Under the pieces are notes generated by a model that saw nothing but the letters and a program-made list of their open reading frames with translations, did no database searches and had not been told where the DNA came from. A stretch of 64,000 nucleotides of DNA from Beroe forskalii (lineage: Eukaryota > Ctenophora > Nuda > Beroida > Beroidae), in the NCBI GenBank assembly GCA_011033025.1, contig WFMF01000119.1:372001-436000 (forward strand), written 5' to 3'. This document shows, in pieces, positions 1 through 11,164 of this stretch. The translations under genes and the position numbers were made by a program. How positions within the stretch are numbered: the stretch's first letter is position 1; each line of letters begins with the position of its first letter.

Positions 1-245
1 ATCCACAACACACCTGCAACACACCTGCGACACAACTCAAATTTGAGTTCTATCATTATCTCATTATTGTGATACAACCACTGCACACCTGTGCAACACA
101 TCCACGACACACCTGCAACACACCTGCAACACAACTCAAATTTGAGTTCTATCCTTATTGTGATACAACCACGGCACACCTGCGACACATGCACGACACA
201 CTTGCAACATACCTGCAACATACCTGCATCTGTCAACCGACTGGT
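1..245. repeat. CACCTGCAAC-type minisatellite
   Basis: About 11-bp units of the form ACACCTGC(A/G)AC alternate with a longer block containing the palindromic core CAAATTTG. The longer block occurs twice about 98 bp apart (near 31-54 and 131-154). No coding signal is evident; an open frame across it is low-complexity. The array runs off the left window edge. Confidence 0.75.
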
Positions 246-296
246 AACTCTCCGTTGACAGATTACCAAATTGCTCTAAGCACCCTCTCACCCTCC

Positions 297-375
297 ATCT
301 TCAGCTGACGACGATAATCACATGATTTTCGAAAGCTCCTGATTTTAAAACTCTATCGTATCATTGAACGTTTTA
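297..375 (+). repeat. Dispersed repeat, partner at 33618-33700
   Basis: The stretch containing CTGACGACGATAATCACA, followed by a TTTTCGAAAGCT core, recurs at 33618-33700 inside a ninein intron, in the same orientation with few mismatches. This marks an interspersed family; element ends are not defined here. Confidence 0.6.
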
Positions 376-399
376 ACTTGCTCCCTAAGCTCTTTTAGT

Positions 400-560
400 T
401 ATGTTGTGTCGTAGGTGTGTTGTAGGTGTATCATATTGATAATAAATTAAAAGGCTAAAATATTTCCCACTTCTGACATTTATTTGACTATACCTGTGAC
501 ATACCTGTGTCACAGGTGTGTTGCAGGTGTGCCGCAGGTCTGTCGCAGGTCTGTCGTCGA
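400..560. repeat. Inverted copy of the CACCTG minisatellite
   Basis: Units such as GGTGTGTTGCAGGTGTG are the reverse complement of the array at 1-245. With the left array this forms a loose foldback around about 150 bp of unique sequence, suggesting a foldback element or an inverted duplication. Confidence 0.6.
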
Positions 561-678
561 AATTCACTAGTATGACCTTTACTGCTCTATTTTATATTTC
601 ATTGTAAAATCGAATAAAATTTGTTTTCCTCATAAATTTGTTTTCCTATCTAAAAAGTTAAATCAAAATATGTTTCAG

Positions 679-1626
679 ATCCTGATGAAAGCTGTGGCCC
701 TGTCCTAAGATCTCATTCTACCCCCAGGAGATCAGCTCGTCTAAACAAGCATAGTAAAAAATCTCAAGTAAAGACACATCCATCTCATGGAAAACTGTCT
801 GCCAAGAGGAAGAAAACCTATCCCTTGCCAAAATCACAGAGGTCATTGTTGGAAGCCCCTAAAACAAATAAAACTCTTGAGTTGCGAAAAGAGATGAATA
901 AAAATCCAAAGTCTTCTAAAAATGCCATAGTGATGAAACCAGAATTCCCTAAGCCTGTCAAAATGGCATTAACAAACCCTAAAACTCCAGAAATCATTCG
1001 TCGATTAAAAGCTCAAAGAAAGCGCCCAGCAGCACATGTCAAATCATTTATCGAGAAAGAGAATGAAGAAGTTGAGGAGATGAAGAAATATAAGTTCAAA
1101 GCTCAAAAGCCAGTGCCAAAAAGTGTGAAAGCACAACCTCGAAATCAGATAGGTGAAATCAGAGAAGCCGCTTTACCAAGGCTGTAACTCAAAGCTATCC
1201 AAGGAAAAAAGAGACAAAGAGTCGAGGATGATCCACCAAAAAGAATTTAAAGCAAATCCTGCCGCCATCATTTTGTGAAACCATCGGTTCCATCCAGAGC
1301 CCAAAAGAAAAGTTGCTGAAGTGAAGCCTTTTTCATTTGATAAAACGTACACGCTGATCCCAATGCAAACAAACAGAAATTAATTGATAAGCATCTGGAT
1401 GAGCTGAAGAAAAACGCCGAGTTCAAGGCTAAACCTTACTTTTGGTCCTAAGCCCGTTGTGCAGAAAGAAACAAGAAGCTCACGGAACAAAATGCCAGAA
1501 AAACAATTTCACTTTTGCCTGAGATGCTATTTCAAAGAAGAAAAGGCTGCTTTCAAGAAGGTAGGAGGAGAAGCAGAAGCCTTAAAAGCAAAAACTGCTT
1601 TCAAGGCATCTGCTATTAGAAGATAA
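679..1626 (+). pseudogene. TPX2: TPX2-like spindle assembly factor, decayed fragment
   Basis: TPX2 is a microtubule-binding, Aurora A-activating spindle factor. Position 679 follows a TTTCAG acceptor-like site. A continuous frame to 1187 gives TPX2-like features: a basic RRSARL motif, then NPKTPEIIRRLKAQ, then an EEVEEMKKYKFKAQ stretch like the family's ELEKLQQYKFKA repeat. Beyond the stop at 1187, TPX2 C-terminal-like repeats continue but only by changing frame several times: KEFKAN near 1240, VKPFSF near 1325, LDELKKNAEFKAKP near 1395-1435, then FKASAIRR near 1600. At least four frame disruptions make this a pseudogene, or a true last exon with poor base calls. The absence of introns over about 300 codons would suit a 5'-truncated retrocopy, but the acceptor at its left end argues for a gene fragment. 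Confidence 0.6.
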
Positions 1627-3490
1627 CATAATATGTAATTCTGCTCCACTGTACTACAGTATAGACATGAATCTGCATGAATGATGGAATTATGGAAAAC
1701 ACAAGAAGTTGAGTGTATAAATGTATTTACGGTTTAGGTGGTTTGTGATGTGACCAGATTGCTAGAACTAGCTTTGCTAGTCTTGTCCCAGCTGTTATCC
1801 TGTGACTCCTATATGCCATACTTGATAACGTGTAGAATTAAATTGTTTTATAATAAAACTGTGAATTACAGATTTCAATACAATATATTATGAGGATTGA
1901 TGAATAAAGATTCAATATGGGGATCATTCCTAACATACTCATTATTTGATTTAGTTAAAATTGAATGGTAGGTACTGTAAGTCATGAATTTGTAGTAACT
2001 GATAATTTAAGGAAGCAGTGACTAGTGAGTAGGTATGGTTTTTGGCCACTGTCAATGGTTTCCTGACCAACATCGAAAGTGCTTATTGGATGTTTGAAAT
2101 GATTGTCAAGTTGTTAACTGATCGAATATCATGCAATAGGGAGAATTCGATATTATTAAAAGGAAGTCTATTTTTTTACTGATTTTGAGAAGAACATAAC
2201 TAAGGCTACTGTTCATGTTACATGCCTCAACCAGAAAGAGGGTATGGCTAAAATGGACATATTTTACCAGATTGAGAGACATTCCAGAACATTTCTTGCA
2301 GCACAAATGTGTTGCTGTTAGGTCCCCAACAATGATTGGCATCAGATTTACCGAGGAATTTTGAATGACAGATGGGCAGATGTTGGCCTTGCAATCGGCC
2401 GATCAGCACTGATCAGTGCCTAATGCCATTGGCAATGGTGGTGCTGATCAGGGCTGATTGGCACCTATGTCAGGTCAGAATCTGCCGACAGATGCATCTT
2501 TGGCCAAAATGAGTTACTGATGGGTCTCTAACAATGATTGGCATCCAATTTGGAAATTCGACTGACAGATGCATCTTTGGCCAAGTATAAGCAAGCGGAG
2601 AAGGTTAAAAATCAGTTTTCCGCCCATAACTCGGTTTTTGAGCATTTAAGGCCCTATTTCAATTGACAATTGTATATAAACATGGCAATTGCGTTTCGTT
2701 TGAGCCAAACAGAAGTCTCTACGACCTTCAGAAGCAAAGTTATGGGTGTAGGCCCTTTTCCGCCGGGCGGAAAAATGGGCGTGGCCGTAACCCCCATGAC
2801 GTCGATTCATCGAAGGGCAGCAACTTTTTCGATTTAGCATAGTTGGAACTACTAAAAACCGTTGAGCAACTTTGTCCACTCGAATGTTGCATACTGACTT
2901 TGCTTGGGCTACTCCAATTATATGATGATTAATCATTACTTAATCGATTTGATTGAACGAAGACAGATTTAATCGCCTATAAGTTTATTTATTCCACACT
3001 ACCAAAGACAATCAATGAACATAATACATTAATTAATATATTTACAATTTGTTGTATAAAGCTTATTTTCGCTCGTTTGAAATTTATTAATTTTTGGTTT
3101 CCTAAAGTTATTCGTTTTATTTGAATCATCCCAATGAAACCAAATACTCTAATCTATTCGCTATATCATATAAATTACAAAGTGTGTTGTAATTTCCGTC
3201 CCTTATGACATCATGCTCAATGTGTCAGTCACGTATAATGCCCTGTACATTTAAACTTATGTTGTCATGGTAGCATTTATTCCCAGAATCCTCGTTAAAA
3301 TGAATCAGAGACTTGAAAGTTTTACTGTCGTTGAAAAGTCTATCTTTTAAAATGAAAGAATGAAACATCAGCAATAAACAGATAATTGGAATTCCGAGCC
3401 CCTTTTATATGAACTTTTTGAATAAAAAAGCACTCAATTATTCCGTCTGATGTCCGCTAATTTCGTCGTATTTTTGAGCCTAGAATAGTC
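1627..3490. other. Non-coding stretch with small repeats
   Basis: No convincing exon was found. A phrase around AACAATGATTGGCATC occurs at about 2329 and 2530, followed each time by similar text containing GACAGATG, so a roughly 200-bp segment was duplicated. Between them, near 2398-2465, is a cluster of overlapping palindromes of GATCAGCACTGATCAG type. Confidence 0.45.
2590..2780 (-). repeat. Diverged single copy of the nucleolin-intron element's tandem unit
   Basis: Reading the minus strand gives the same order of blocks as the ~175-bp units at 4329-5000: ACGACCTTC-like block, ATGGC then TTTATATACGA-like block, and a CCGAGTTATGGGCG-like block. It is a more decayed member of that family outside the element. 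Confidence 0.6.
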
Positions 3491-6400
3491 ATGGTCAAAT
3501 TAGAGAAGAAAGTGAAAAAGAAGCGAGCAGTGGAGGCAGTTGAGGCCCCAGTCGTGGCAGAGCCACCAAAGAAAAATCTTGAATTCTTTAATATCTCACA
3601 TCCAAAATGTATGTATTCTTGGTACGTATGATACCGAAATGTGGTTACAATGTGAATGTACGTGGTATTTTGAACCGTGAACTCATCAAATTGCAACACT
3701 TGTGCCCTGTGTTTTTGAGGTGAGACACGGTCCTTTCCAATGTAATTCGATGCCTTTGTTGTTGAGCATTCTTATCTTTTCCTTTCGCGCCTTTACACTC
3801 GAAATTCCTGGCACCAATGACCAAACCCTCACTATTTTCAGAAAAAGAAAAAGAAGTCAGTCGCAGCTGCTGCTGTTCCAGCTCCTGTGGCTGTGGAGGT
3901 ACCCGCTCCTACCAAAAAACAGAAGAAAACCAAGCTTTTACATTTCCTCAAGTTTTAACACCAAACACCCCACTTTTTGTTGTGGGGCGGTCACACTTTG
4001 CGCAATACCTCTTTTTCTACTAGCAAAGCGTAGCGACAATTTATTGTTAGCACTTTACTGATATATTTCGCGCGCCGCGCGCGTTTCATTACCATGTGAG
4101 CGGAATCCCGATTCAAGGCGTGGAAACACACAAGCACATTCTTTTTTAGTCTAGTCAGTTAAAGCAAAAAAAGGGCCAAGGTCTGCAACGTCTTGAAACA
4201 AAATAATGACCGGTTCAGAGATGTTGTTTTAGGCCTCTAGATTGAAAATCCGGAGAGACCCAATTTTGTTAGGTGGTGGAACATGGCGCAATTGCGCCAT
4301 TTTGGCGCCATGGCGCCGAAAATACTAACTTTTGATAGGAAGGTCGTAGAGATTCCATTTTAAGCTTAAAGAACCGCAATGGCCATGTTTATATACGACT
4401 TGTTAATAAACATATGCTAAAACGCTCACAAACCGAGTTATGGGCGAAAAACTGTTTTAGCCCATACACGGGCTTGAAAATCGTCGATTTTTCTTAACTC
4501 GGGTCAGGAAGGTCGTAGAAACTCCATTTTGGCAAAAGAATCGCAATGGCCATGTTTATATACGACTTGTTAATCAACATATCCTTTAAACGCTCACAAA
4601 CCGAGTTATGGGCGAAAAACTGTTTTTTTTTTTTTTTTTTTAGCCCATATGCGGGCTTGAAATCGGCGACGATTTTTAACTCGGGTCAAGAAGGTCGTAG
4701 AAACCCATTTTTAGCTTAAAGAATCACCAATGGCCATGTTTATATACGACTTGTTAATAAACATATGCCCTAAAAAACCTCACAAACCGAGTTATGGGCG
4801 AAAAACTGTTTTTAGCCCATACGCGGGCTTGAAATCGACGATTTTTCTTAACTCCGGGTCAGGAAGGTCATAGAAACTCCATTTTAGCTTAAAGAATCGC
4901 AATGGCCATGTTTATATGCGACTTGTTAATCAACATATGTCCTTAAGCAACAGAAACCAGTAATGAGCAAAAAACTGCTTTTGCCCACACCCCAGGCTTG
5001 AAATCATCATCAAAAGTAATAATGTGTAAAGATTACTTGAGGGTTCAAACAATTTTCTAATATCAGGAAGTCATAAACTTGAAATTATTTTAAAATTATG
5101 TAAAGTAAATATTGAATCATGCATATATTGACATGGAAAAAAAGTCACTAGGAGGAAATGTCACTGTCCCAATTTACTTTTTTTTTTGATTTAGGGACTA
5201 TCATTTGAGACATTTTTGGGACAAAGAAAAAGTGGGAAAAATATGATTTTCAAATTTGTCCCTGTTTTATCATTTCAAATCATTTCGACTATTTCTGTCA
5301 GAAATTTATTTTAAAGGTACCATACTTATGGTAAATTGAGCGATCTGTTTTTGTATAAAGCCCGTATTGCGAGAGCACGCCAGTAGGCATGCCAGGCATT
5401 TCGTTTTAAAATAATCAAAAACTTTTCTTAAAAAAGGACAAAATTTTAACAAGCCCGTAATGACTGGAAAATTGGGGTGCCCCATGCTTTGGGGGTGTAC
5501 TGGGGTGAACGGAACGATGCTTTTGGGGTGAGGAAAGGGATGATCTGGGCAAAACGGGGGGTTGGAGTGGGGTGAAAAGGGGATATTTGGGCCTTCGGAT
5601 TGCTCAATTTACCCCAAACCATACTACTATATACCATTCTAAAATATTCTAATTTTAAATAGGTAAGTAGGGAAATAAGTCACCAACCGATATTTTAAAG
5701 TTAAAGAAAACTGTTTTTGGGGGAACTGCCATCTTCTCATATCATATGTTGTGAGAAAATAATGCTAAAATGCTGCTCACAAACACAACCATTTGAGTCC
5801 CATTTATTCAGTCCATAATGTCATATTCCTCCAAAATGTCACATTTGTACCAAATTCAATTTGTCCCAATTGTCAAATGTCACATTTGTCCCCAAATTTC
5901 ATTTTTCCTTGTCCCAATTCATTTTGGAGACCCATTTTGTTCTGTTTCATGTGTCCCAAATGTCCCGAATTATTCCATTTTACCCAGTTGCAAGTCACTT
6001 TTTGAGTCCCAATTGTCCCATTTTCTCCTGTTTTTCTGTCCCCAATTGTCCCATTTGTCCCAAATGTCATTTGTCCCAAATGTCCCTGTCCCCCATCCAC
6101 TTTTTTGAGTTAGGGACAATTGGGACAGTGAAACCCCTCTCTCATAATGATATGTTGCCACATAATCTGTATCTAGAATGATAAGTGTCCTGCACTCCCA
6201 TCCATAGAATGCTAAGCTGTCGATATGTTGCACTTTCCTTTGCAGCCAATTTTATAAAAAAAACCCTTTAACTTTGCCCGGGAAAATGTTTTTTTGGCTG
6301 ACCCCTTTTTAAATTTATCAGGTCATTCCAAAGGGGTTCCCGGGACCTTTTGGGCCCCTTTGTCCATTTTGGCGGTGATGGAACCCTCAGAGATGCTCCA

Positions 6401-9400
6401 TCCCATTTCAACAAAGGGTTTGGGGCAATCGTTTTGGATAACGTGTTTCCCCTACCCAACCAGTTTTGGGAAACAACTGAAAAACATGGAGCCCCTTGCC
6501 GCCAGTTGGGGGGTAGTTCCCCAGAACAGTTGTCTCGCCGAAACTTTTCAAGGCAGGATTCTTTTTAAAAGAGGGCCATAGAAGAAGCACAAAACCTTTT
6601 AAGGCGGGACATCAAAAATTTTCCCTGGTAAGTTAATGACCCAAATTTTTGGAAAAAATTGTCAAATCTTCTTGTTCAGGGGAACGAGCCCATGAGCCCA
6701 TGGTTTTCCCCTTTTTTTGGGCTGAAAAAAGGGTGGTGGGAAACCCCAGCCACTGAGGGCATGGAAAAAAAAATAAAAAGGGTTGTCCCTTTTATGGATT
6801 TATCTGTTTTAAAATTTGGGCATCTCCGCCTTGATATTTCTGAGATGAAACCCCCTGATTTTGAGGGGCCACCTCCCCAACTAAGTTTAAAGGCTCCTGT
6901 TCTTCCAAAATTTTCAACTGGTTTTATGGGGGGAAAAACGTTATCTCAAAAAGATTTTCCCAAAAACCTTTTTGAAATTTGGGGTGGAGGGATTTTGAGG
7001 TTCCATCAAAGCCAAAATGGAAAAGAAGGGGTTAAGGGAACCTTTAAAAATTTTTAATACCCCGATAAAAAGGGTAAGGGGTTTGTCAAAAATGTGAAAA
7101 ATTTCCGTAAAGTCTGGCAAAGGGGTTTTATGTGGCTGCAAAGGAAAATATCGACAGCTTAGCATTCTATGGATGGGGGTGAGGGGCACTTAAAATTCCT
7201 TTGATAAAAGATTAATAAAAATTATATATTTTTTGTGTCAAATGCAGCTTCAATATTTACTTTTTCATCATTTTCAAATACTTGTTTTTATTTCCCGATA
7301 TTAGAAAATTGTTTTGAACCTCAAATATCCCCCTTTTCAAAATTTTTATTTTTTTATGATTTAAAACCTGGGGGGGCAAAAAACAGTTTTTTTCTCATTA
7401 CTCGGTTTTGGGGCGTTTGGGAAAATGTTTTTCCGTCATATAAACATGGGATTCCGGGGTTTTTTAAGCCAAAATGGGGTTTTTAAGACCCCCTGAACCC
7501 CCGTTAAGAAAATCGCCGATTTCAAGCCCCGCATAGGCAAAAGCCCGTTTTCCCATAACTCTTTTTGTGAGCGTTTTGGGGCATATGTTTATTAACAAGT
7601 CGTATATAAACATGGCCATTGCGATTTTTTTGCTAAAAATGGGTTTCCCCGACCTTTCCCGGGCCCGAAAAAGAAAATTGATTTCAAGGGGATGGGGTAA
7701 AACAAATTTCCCCCAACTAAATTTTGGGGCGTTTTCCAAAGGGAATGTTTATTAACAAGTCGTATATAAACATGGTCATTGCGGTTCTTTTAAGCTAAAG
7801 ATGGAGTCTCTACTGACCTTCCTATCAAAGTTAGTATTTTTTCGGCGCCATGGCTTAAAATAACAATTGCGCCATGTTCCACCACCTAACAAAGTGGGTC
7901 TCTCGGATTTTTCAATCAGGAGGCCTAAAACAACATCTCTGAACCGGTCATTATTTTGTTTCAAGACGTTGCAGACCTCAGCCCTTAACTGACTAGACTA
8001 TTTCTAGAAAACGTGGCGGCAAGTTTAAAAACTTCCTTTTTAAATCTTAAGTTTCCTAATTCTCATGATATTCATCTTTCAGCCTGCCGCCAAAGCTAAC
8101 GGGAAAGCAGCTGCCGACAAACCCGCTGCCCCAGTCGCTAAACCCGCCGCTCCAGCCAAGAAGAAGGCCGCAAAACCCGCGGCCCCTGCTGCCCCAGCCC
8201 CTGTGAAGAAAGCCAAGAAGAAGAAATCTCCGCCCAAACCCCCTACTCCACCTCCAGAAGAGAGTTCTTCGGAGGAGGAAAGTTCGGACGAAGAAGAGAC
8301 TCCTGCCGCCCCAGTGGCAACCCCAGGTATTGATCCCCTTGATGAAACCCTAGATTCTATGCTTGAAAATCCAGATTTTACGCCTCTTGATGAATTCCCC
8401 GATACTGAGCCCCTTGATAAAACTTCAGACTATAGTTATAAGCCTCTTGATACGAGTCCGTTAGTCAATAAAAAGAGGATGATACAAGAGGCCATTTTCG
8501 ATGCTGAACAGGCCTACCGATTAGGCAGAATATCAAGGTCGAAACTTTGCAAAGATGTTTTACCTCCTCTTTTAACCCTTGAAACTCAACTTCGAATAAA
8601 ATTGTTAAAACTAGCTGCTGATCTGATGGCTTTAGCTGATGAAGCTGATGCGGCCAGCAGTGAAGAAAGTTCACTGATAATTTGTAACTCAGCTGCAGGT
8701 TTGGTAGCTGCAGCAAATGAAGCTGAAAGCAGCGAGGAGGAGTCTGACTCTGACGAGGAAGTCAGTAAAGCTGAGGCTGTGAAGCAAGCAACAAAACCAG
8801 CTGCTGCAAAGGAAGAGAGTTCTGAGGAAGAGTCAAGTTCTGAGGAAGAAGAGACTCCAGCTGCTGCTCCTGTAGCTGCTCCTGCTCCAGCCAAAGAGGA
8901 GTCATCCTCAGAAGAGGAGAGCAGTGACGAAGAGGAAGCAAAACCCGCAGCCGCTGCAGTACCCGCAGCAGCAGCGCCCGCAAAGGAAGAATCCTCAGAA
9001 GAAGAGAGTAGCGATGAGGAAGAAGCACCCGCCGCCCCAGCAGCTCCAACACCCGCTGCAGCTGAGGAGTCGTCAGAGGAAGAGGATAGCAGTGATGAGG
9101 AGGAGGAGAAACCAGCTGCTGCTGCTACTCCGGCTGCTGAGGAAAGCAGTGAGGAGAGTAGTGAGGAAGAGGAGGCTGCGGCACCTGCTGCTCCAGCAGG
9201 TACTGGGGAGAGGATGGATCAGAACATTCGCCGATTCTTTTCAGATCAGCGATATCTCGTGATATTCTTGTCTAGATTTTGTCTATTAAAACAAAATAAC
9301 AGCCATGTAATTTATTTTAAAGCCATTTACCCATCTCATTGTTAAAATTTCCTCAGCCGCTGCCAAAGAAGAAAGCTCAGAAGAAGAGTCGAGTGACGAA

Positions 9401-11164
9401 GAATCCGACGAGGCAACCCCTGCAGCTAACGGAGGTTTGAGAGAAAGCCAACCACCTCTCTGAACCTAGAGTTATTTTACTTCACATTTATTTTCAGAAC
9501 TAATGTTTTCTATTTACTCGGTTTTTATTCTTCTCTATTTCAGCTGCAGCCGCCCCTGCCGCTGACGATGATTCCAGCGAGGAGGAAGAAAGCAGTGACG
9601 AAGAAGAGGAAGCACCCAAACCCGCCGCCCAGAAACGCAAAGCAGAACCCGCCAAAGCCCCAAAGAAGAAGAAAGCCAAGAAGGACAGTTCTTCAGAAGA
9701 AGAGAGTTCAGAATATGAGAGTTCTGAAGATGAAGCTCCTAAGAAGACCCCCGCTAAAACAACCCCCGCTCAGAGCTCAGGAGGAGGGGAACCTGCCAGT
9801 ATCTTCTGTGGCAGACTCAGCTGGGACACTGATCAGGACAGTTTAGCCAAGTTCTTCTCAGATAACGGCATTGAGGTAAGCAATGCCAGGATTATCTATG
9901 ATCGGGAAACCGGCAAATCGAAAGGATTCGGATATGTGGATTGTGCGGACAAGAGCAACCCTCAAGAAAGCCCTCGAGTTCGACGGATCAGAGTTGGACG
10001 GCAGAACGATCAGGCTGGACGAGAGTACGCCCCGACAAGGGGGTAATACCCCCGAGGACGTGGAACCCCCAGAGGGAGAGGGACGCCCCGGGGTGGGGGC
10101 CGAGGGGCACGAACCCCCAACCCTCCCAGCGCTAACATCTTCGTTAAAGGACTCTCGTACGATACCACCAACGAGTCGTTACAAGAAGCGTTCAGTGGTT
10201 CCACCAGTGCCAGAGTGATAACGGACAGAGAGACGGGAGACTCTAAAGGGTAAGTTCTTAGATAGAGGAATGATGAGTGTGGCGAATTTTTCATATATTT
10301 GTTTTCTATTCGTTTTTGCAAGAATTTTGTTGTGTTTTGAATATCAAAACTCCGGTGAAACCACCCATTACTTTTGAAACTGGCTAATGATTTTTATATT
10401 TTTCTGAAGCACGAATATTTATCATTTTCTTGGTCTTACGGATATTTGCTTTTACGAATATTTAAAACGCCTTCAATAGACTCATTACCACTGATTACCA
10501 CTAGGTTCCCCAAAGTTAACTCCCTCCCAAGTTTTTGTCTGACTAATGATTTCCCCCGGTTAACTCTGTTCCGTCCCAGGTTCGGATACATAGACTTCAG
10601 TGACGTAGCCTCAGCAGAGAAAGCCATGAAGAAGATGCAGGGAGCTGCCGTGGACGGAAGGAACATTACTCTGGACTTCGCTACGCCGAGAGATAACAGC
10701 GGAGGAGATAGAGGCCGAGGTGGACGAGGAAGGGGATTCCGAGGTAAGGCGAGGATAGAAAGAATGAGATTAAATTGAAACTGAATTCATCACTAAGATT
10801 TTCGAACTGTAAGCTTTACTTTAATCGCATGAACTCTATTTAACTCCCTCGTTTTTCAGGTGCTGTATCCCCCCCCCCATAATTAAAATTATTTAGGAAA
10901 ATTTCATAAATTATTTTTATTTAATTTTTTCGAAATAATCTTCGATTTCAGCGTTAAACCCCTCTTTTGTTTCAGGGGGACATCGGAACTTTAAAATAAT
11001 CTTCTGAATCCTGCATTAAATCTCGTGTTTTCCTATTTCTATATCTTTCAGGTGGACGAGGAGGCCGAGGTGGTCCCCGAGGGGGTGGGGCTGCAGCTGC
11101 CGCCAACAAGGGTGCCATCCAGGACTTCGCGGGCAAGAAGATGACATTCAGCGATAGTGACTAG
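3491..11164 (+). CDS. NCL: Nucleolin homologue (7 exons, two RRMs, C-terminal RGG)
   Basis: Nucleolin is a nucleolar RNA-binding protein of rRNA transcription and pre-rRNA processing. Exons read: 3491-~3608 (donor unresolved), 3842-3898, 8083-9199, 9357-9434, 9544-10249, 10580-10743, 11052-11164 (TAG). The start MVKLEKKVKKKRA resembles the vertebrate MVKLAKAGK start. Lys/Ala/Pro blocks and many SSEEESSDEEE acidic blocks follow, then RRM1 (ASIFCGRLSWDT; KSKGFGYVD), an RGRGTPRG linker, RRM2 (ANIFVKGLSYDTT; GFGYIDF across the intron), and an RGG tail ending AGKKMTFSDSD, close to the family's QGKKTKFE end. Two RRMs is fewer than the vertebrate four. Exons 3-5 join in phase 1, exons 5-6 in phase 2. 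RRM1 needs a one-base deletion near 9953 and a one-base insertion near 10045 to stay in frame, probably consensus errors. Intron 2 is inflated by the element at 4149-7998. Confidence 0.88.
4329..5000 (+). repeat. Four ~175-bp tandem units
   Basis: Each unit contains in order an AGGAAGGTCGTAGAAACTCC block, AATGGCCATGTTTATA, CGACTTGTTAATAAACATAT, CACAAACCGAGTTATGGGCG and a GCGGGCTTGAAATCG block. Units start near 4329, 4503, 4684 and 4860; the last is most diverged. Inverted relatives lie at about 7440-7760 in the other arm. Confidence 0.8.
5330..5613. mobile_element. MITE with GGTAAATTGAGC termini
   Basis: GGTAAATTGAGCGATC at 5330 is matched by its inverse GATTGCTCAATTTACC ending at 5613. ACCATACT flanks it on both sides (just left of the left end and just right of the right end), a possible 8-bp target duplication. 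The same termini form the palindrome at 42838-42931. Confidence 0.6.
5785..6110. repeat. TGTCCCA/TGTCCCAAAT minisatellite
   Basis: Irregular 8-14-bp units built on TTTGTCCCA and AATGTCCC. Open frames across it on both strands are repeat artefacts. Confidence 0.75.
6191..7185. mobile_element. Nested inverted-repeat element, poor consensus
   Basis: ATCCATAGAATGCTAAGCTG near 6199 with the following CTTTCCTTTGCAGCC is matched inverted by GGCTGCAAAGGAAA then CAGCTTAGCATTCTATGGAT near 7133-7175, about 50-bp arms around roughly 890 bp. The enclosed sequence has runs of doubled and tripled bases unlike its surroundings. Confidence 0.6.
6240..7770. other. Likely low-quality consensus block
   Basis: Runs of 3-5 identical bases are abundant in all four nucleotides, and diagnostic words of the family appear with homopolymer expansion when compared with the other arm at 4329-4680. 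This looks like unpolished long-read or gap-fill sequence; frames here should be ignored. Confidence 0.6.
8327..8713 (+). other. Exitron-like in-frame segment within nucleolin exon 3
   Basis: The segment begins GTATTG after CCCCAG and ends TAGCTGCAG, is 387 nt (129 codons), has no stop in the nucleolin frame, and sits in phase 1 like several neighbouring introns. Its protein (PLDETLDSMLENP, then an amphipathic stretch with LCKDVLPPLLTLE and LLKLAADLMAL) is unlike the flanking Lys/Ala/Pro and Ser/Glu repeats and is more AT-rich. It may be a coding intron or an inserted protein segment. A polypyrimidine tract before the AG is weak. Confidence 0.45.

Larger units (their letters stand above)
4149..7998. 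mobile_element. 3.85-kb TA-flanked TIR element in nucleolin intron 2
   Basis: Ends GTCTAGTCAGTTAA and TTAACTGACTAGAC are inverted and flanked by TA on both sides. Inverted homology runs inward for roughly 250 bp (4149-4415 against 7740-7998), including blocks AACGTCTTGAAACAAAATAA and GGCGCCATGGCGCC. TA target duplication suits Tc1/mariner-type or similar transposition. No transposase reading frame was recognised, so it is non-autonomous. The interior holds ~175-bp tandem units, a small GGTAAATTGAGC-ended MITE, a TGTCCCA minisatellite and a second nested inverted repeat. Confidence 0.75.

Noticed and set aside
5818..6233. Several overlapping ~90-codon frames
   Set aside because: They lie in the TGTCCCA minisatellite and read as low-complexity peptides on both strands.
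10250..10579. Intronic snoRNA in nucleolin (vertebrate nucleolin introns host snoRNAs); a C-box-like ATGATGA is at about 10268
   Set aside because: The nearest suitable CTGA D-box is about 130 nt away and no terminal stem is visible; other introns lack convincing boxes.
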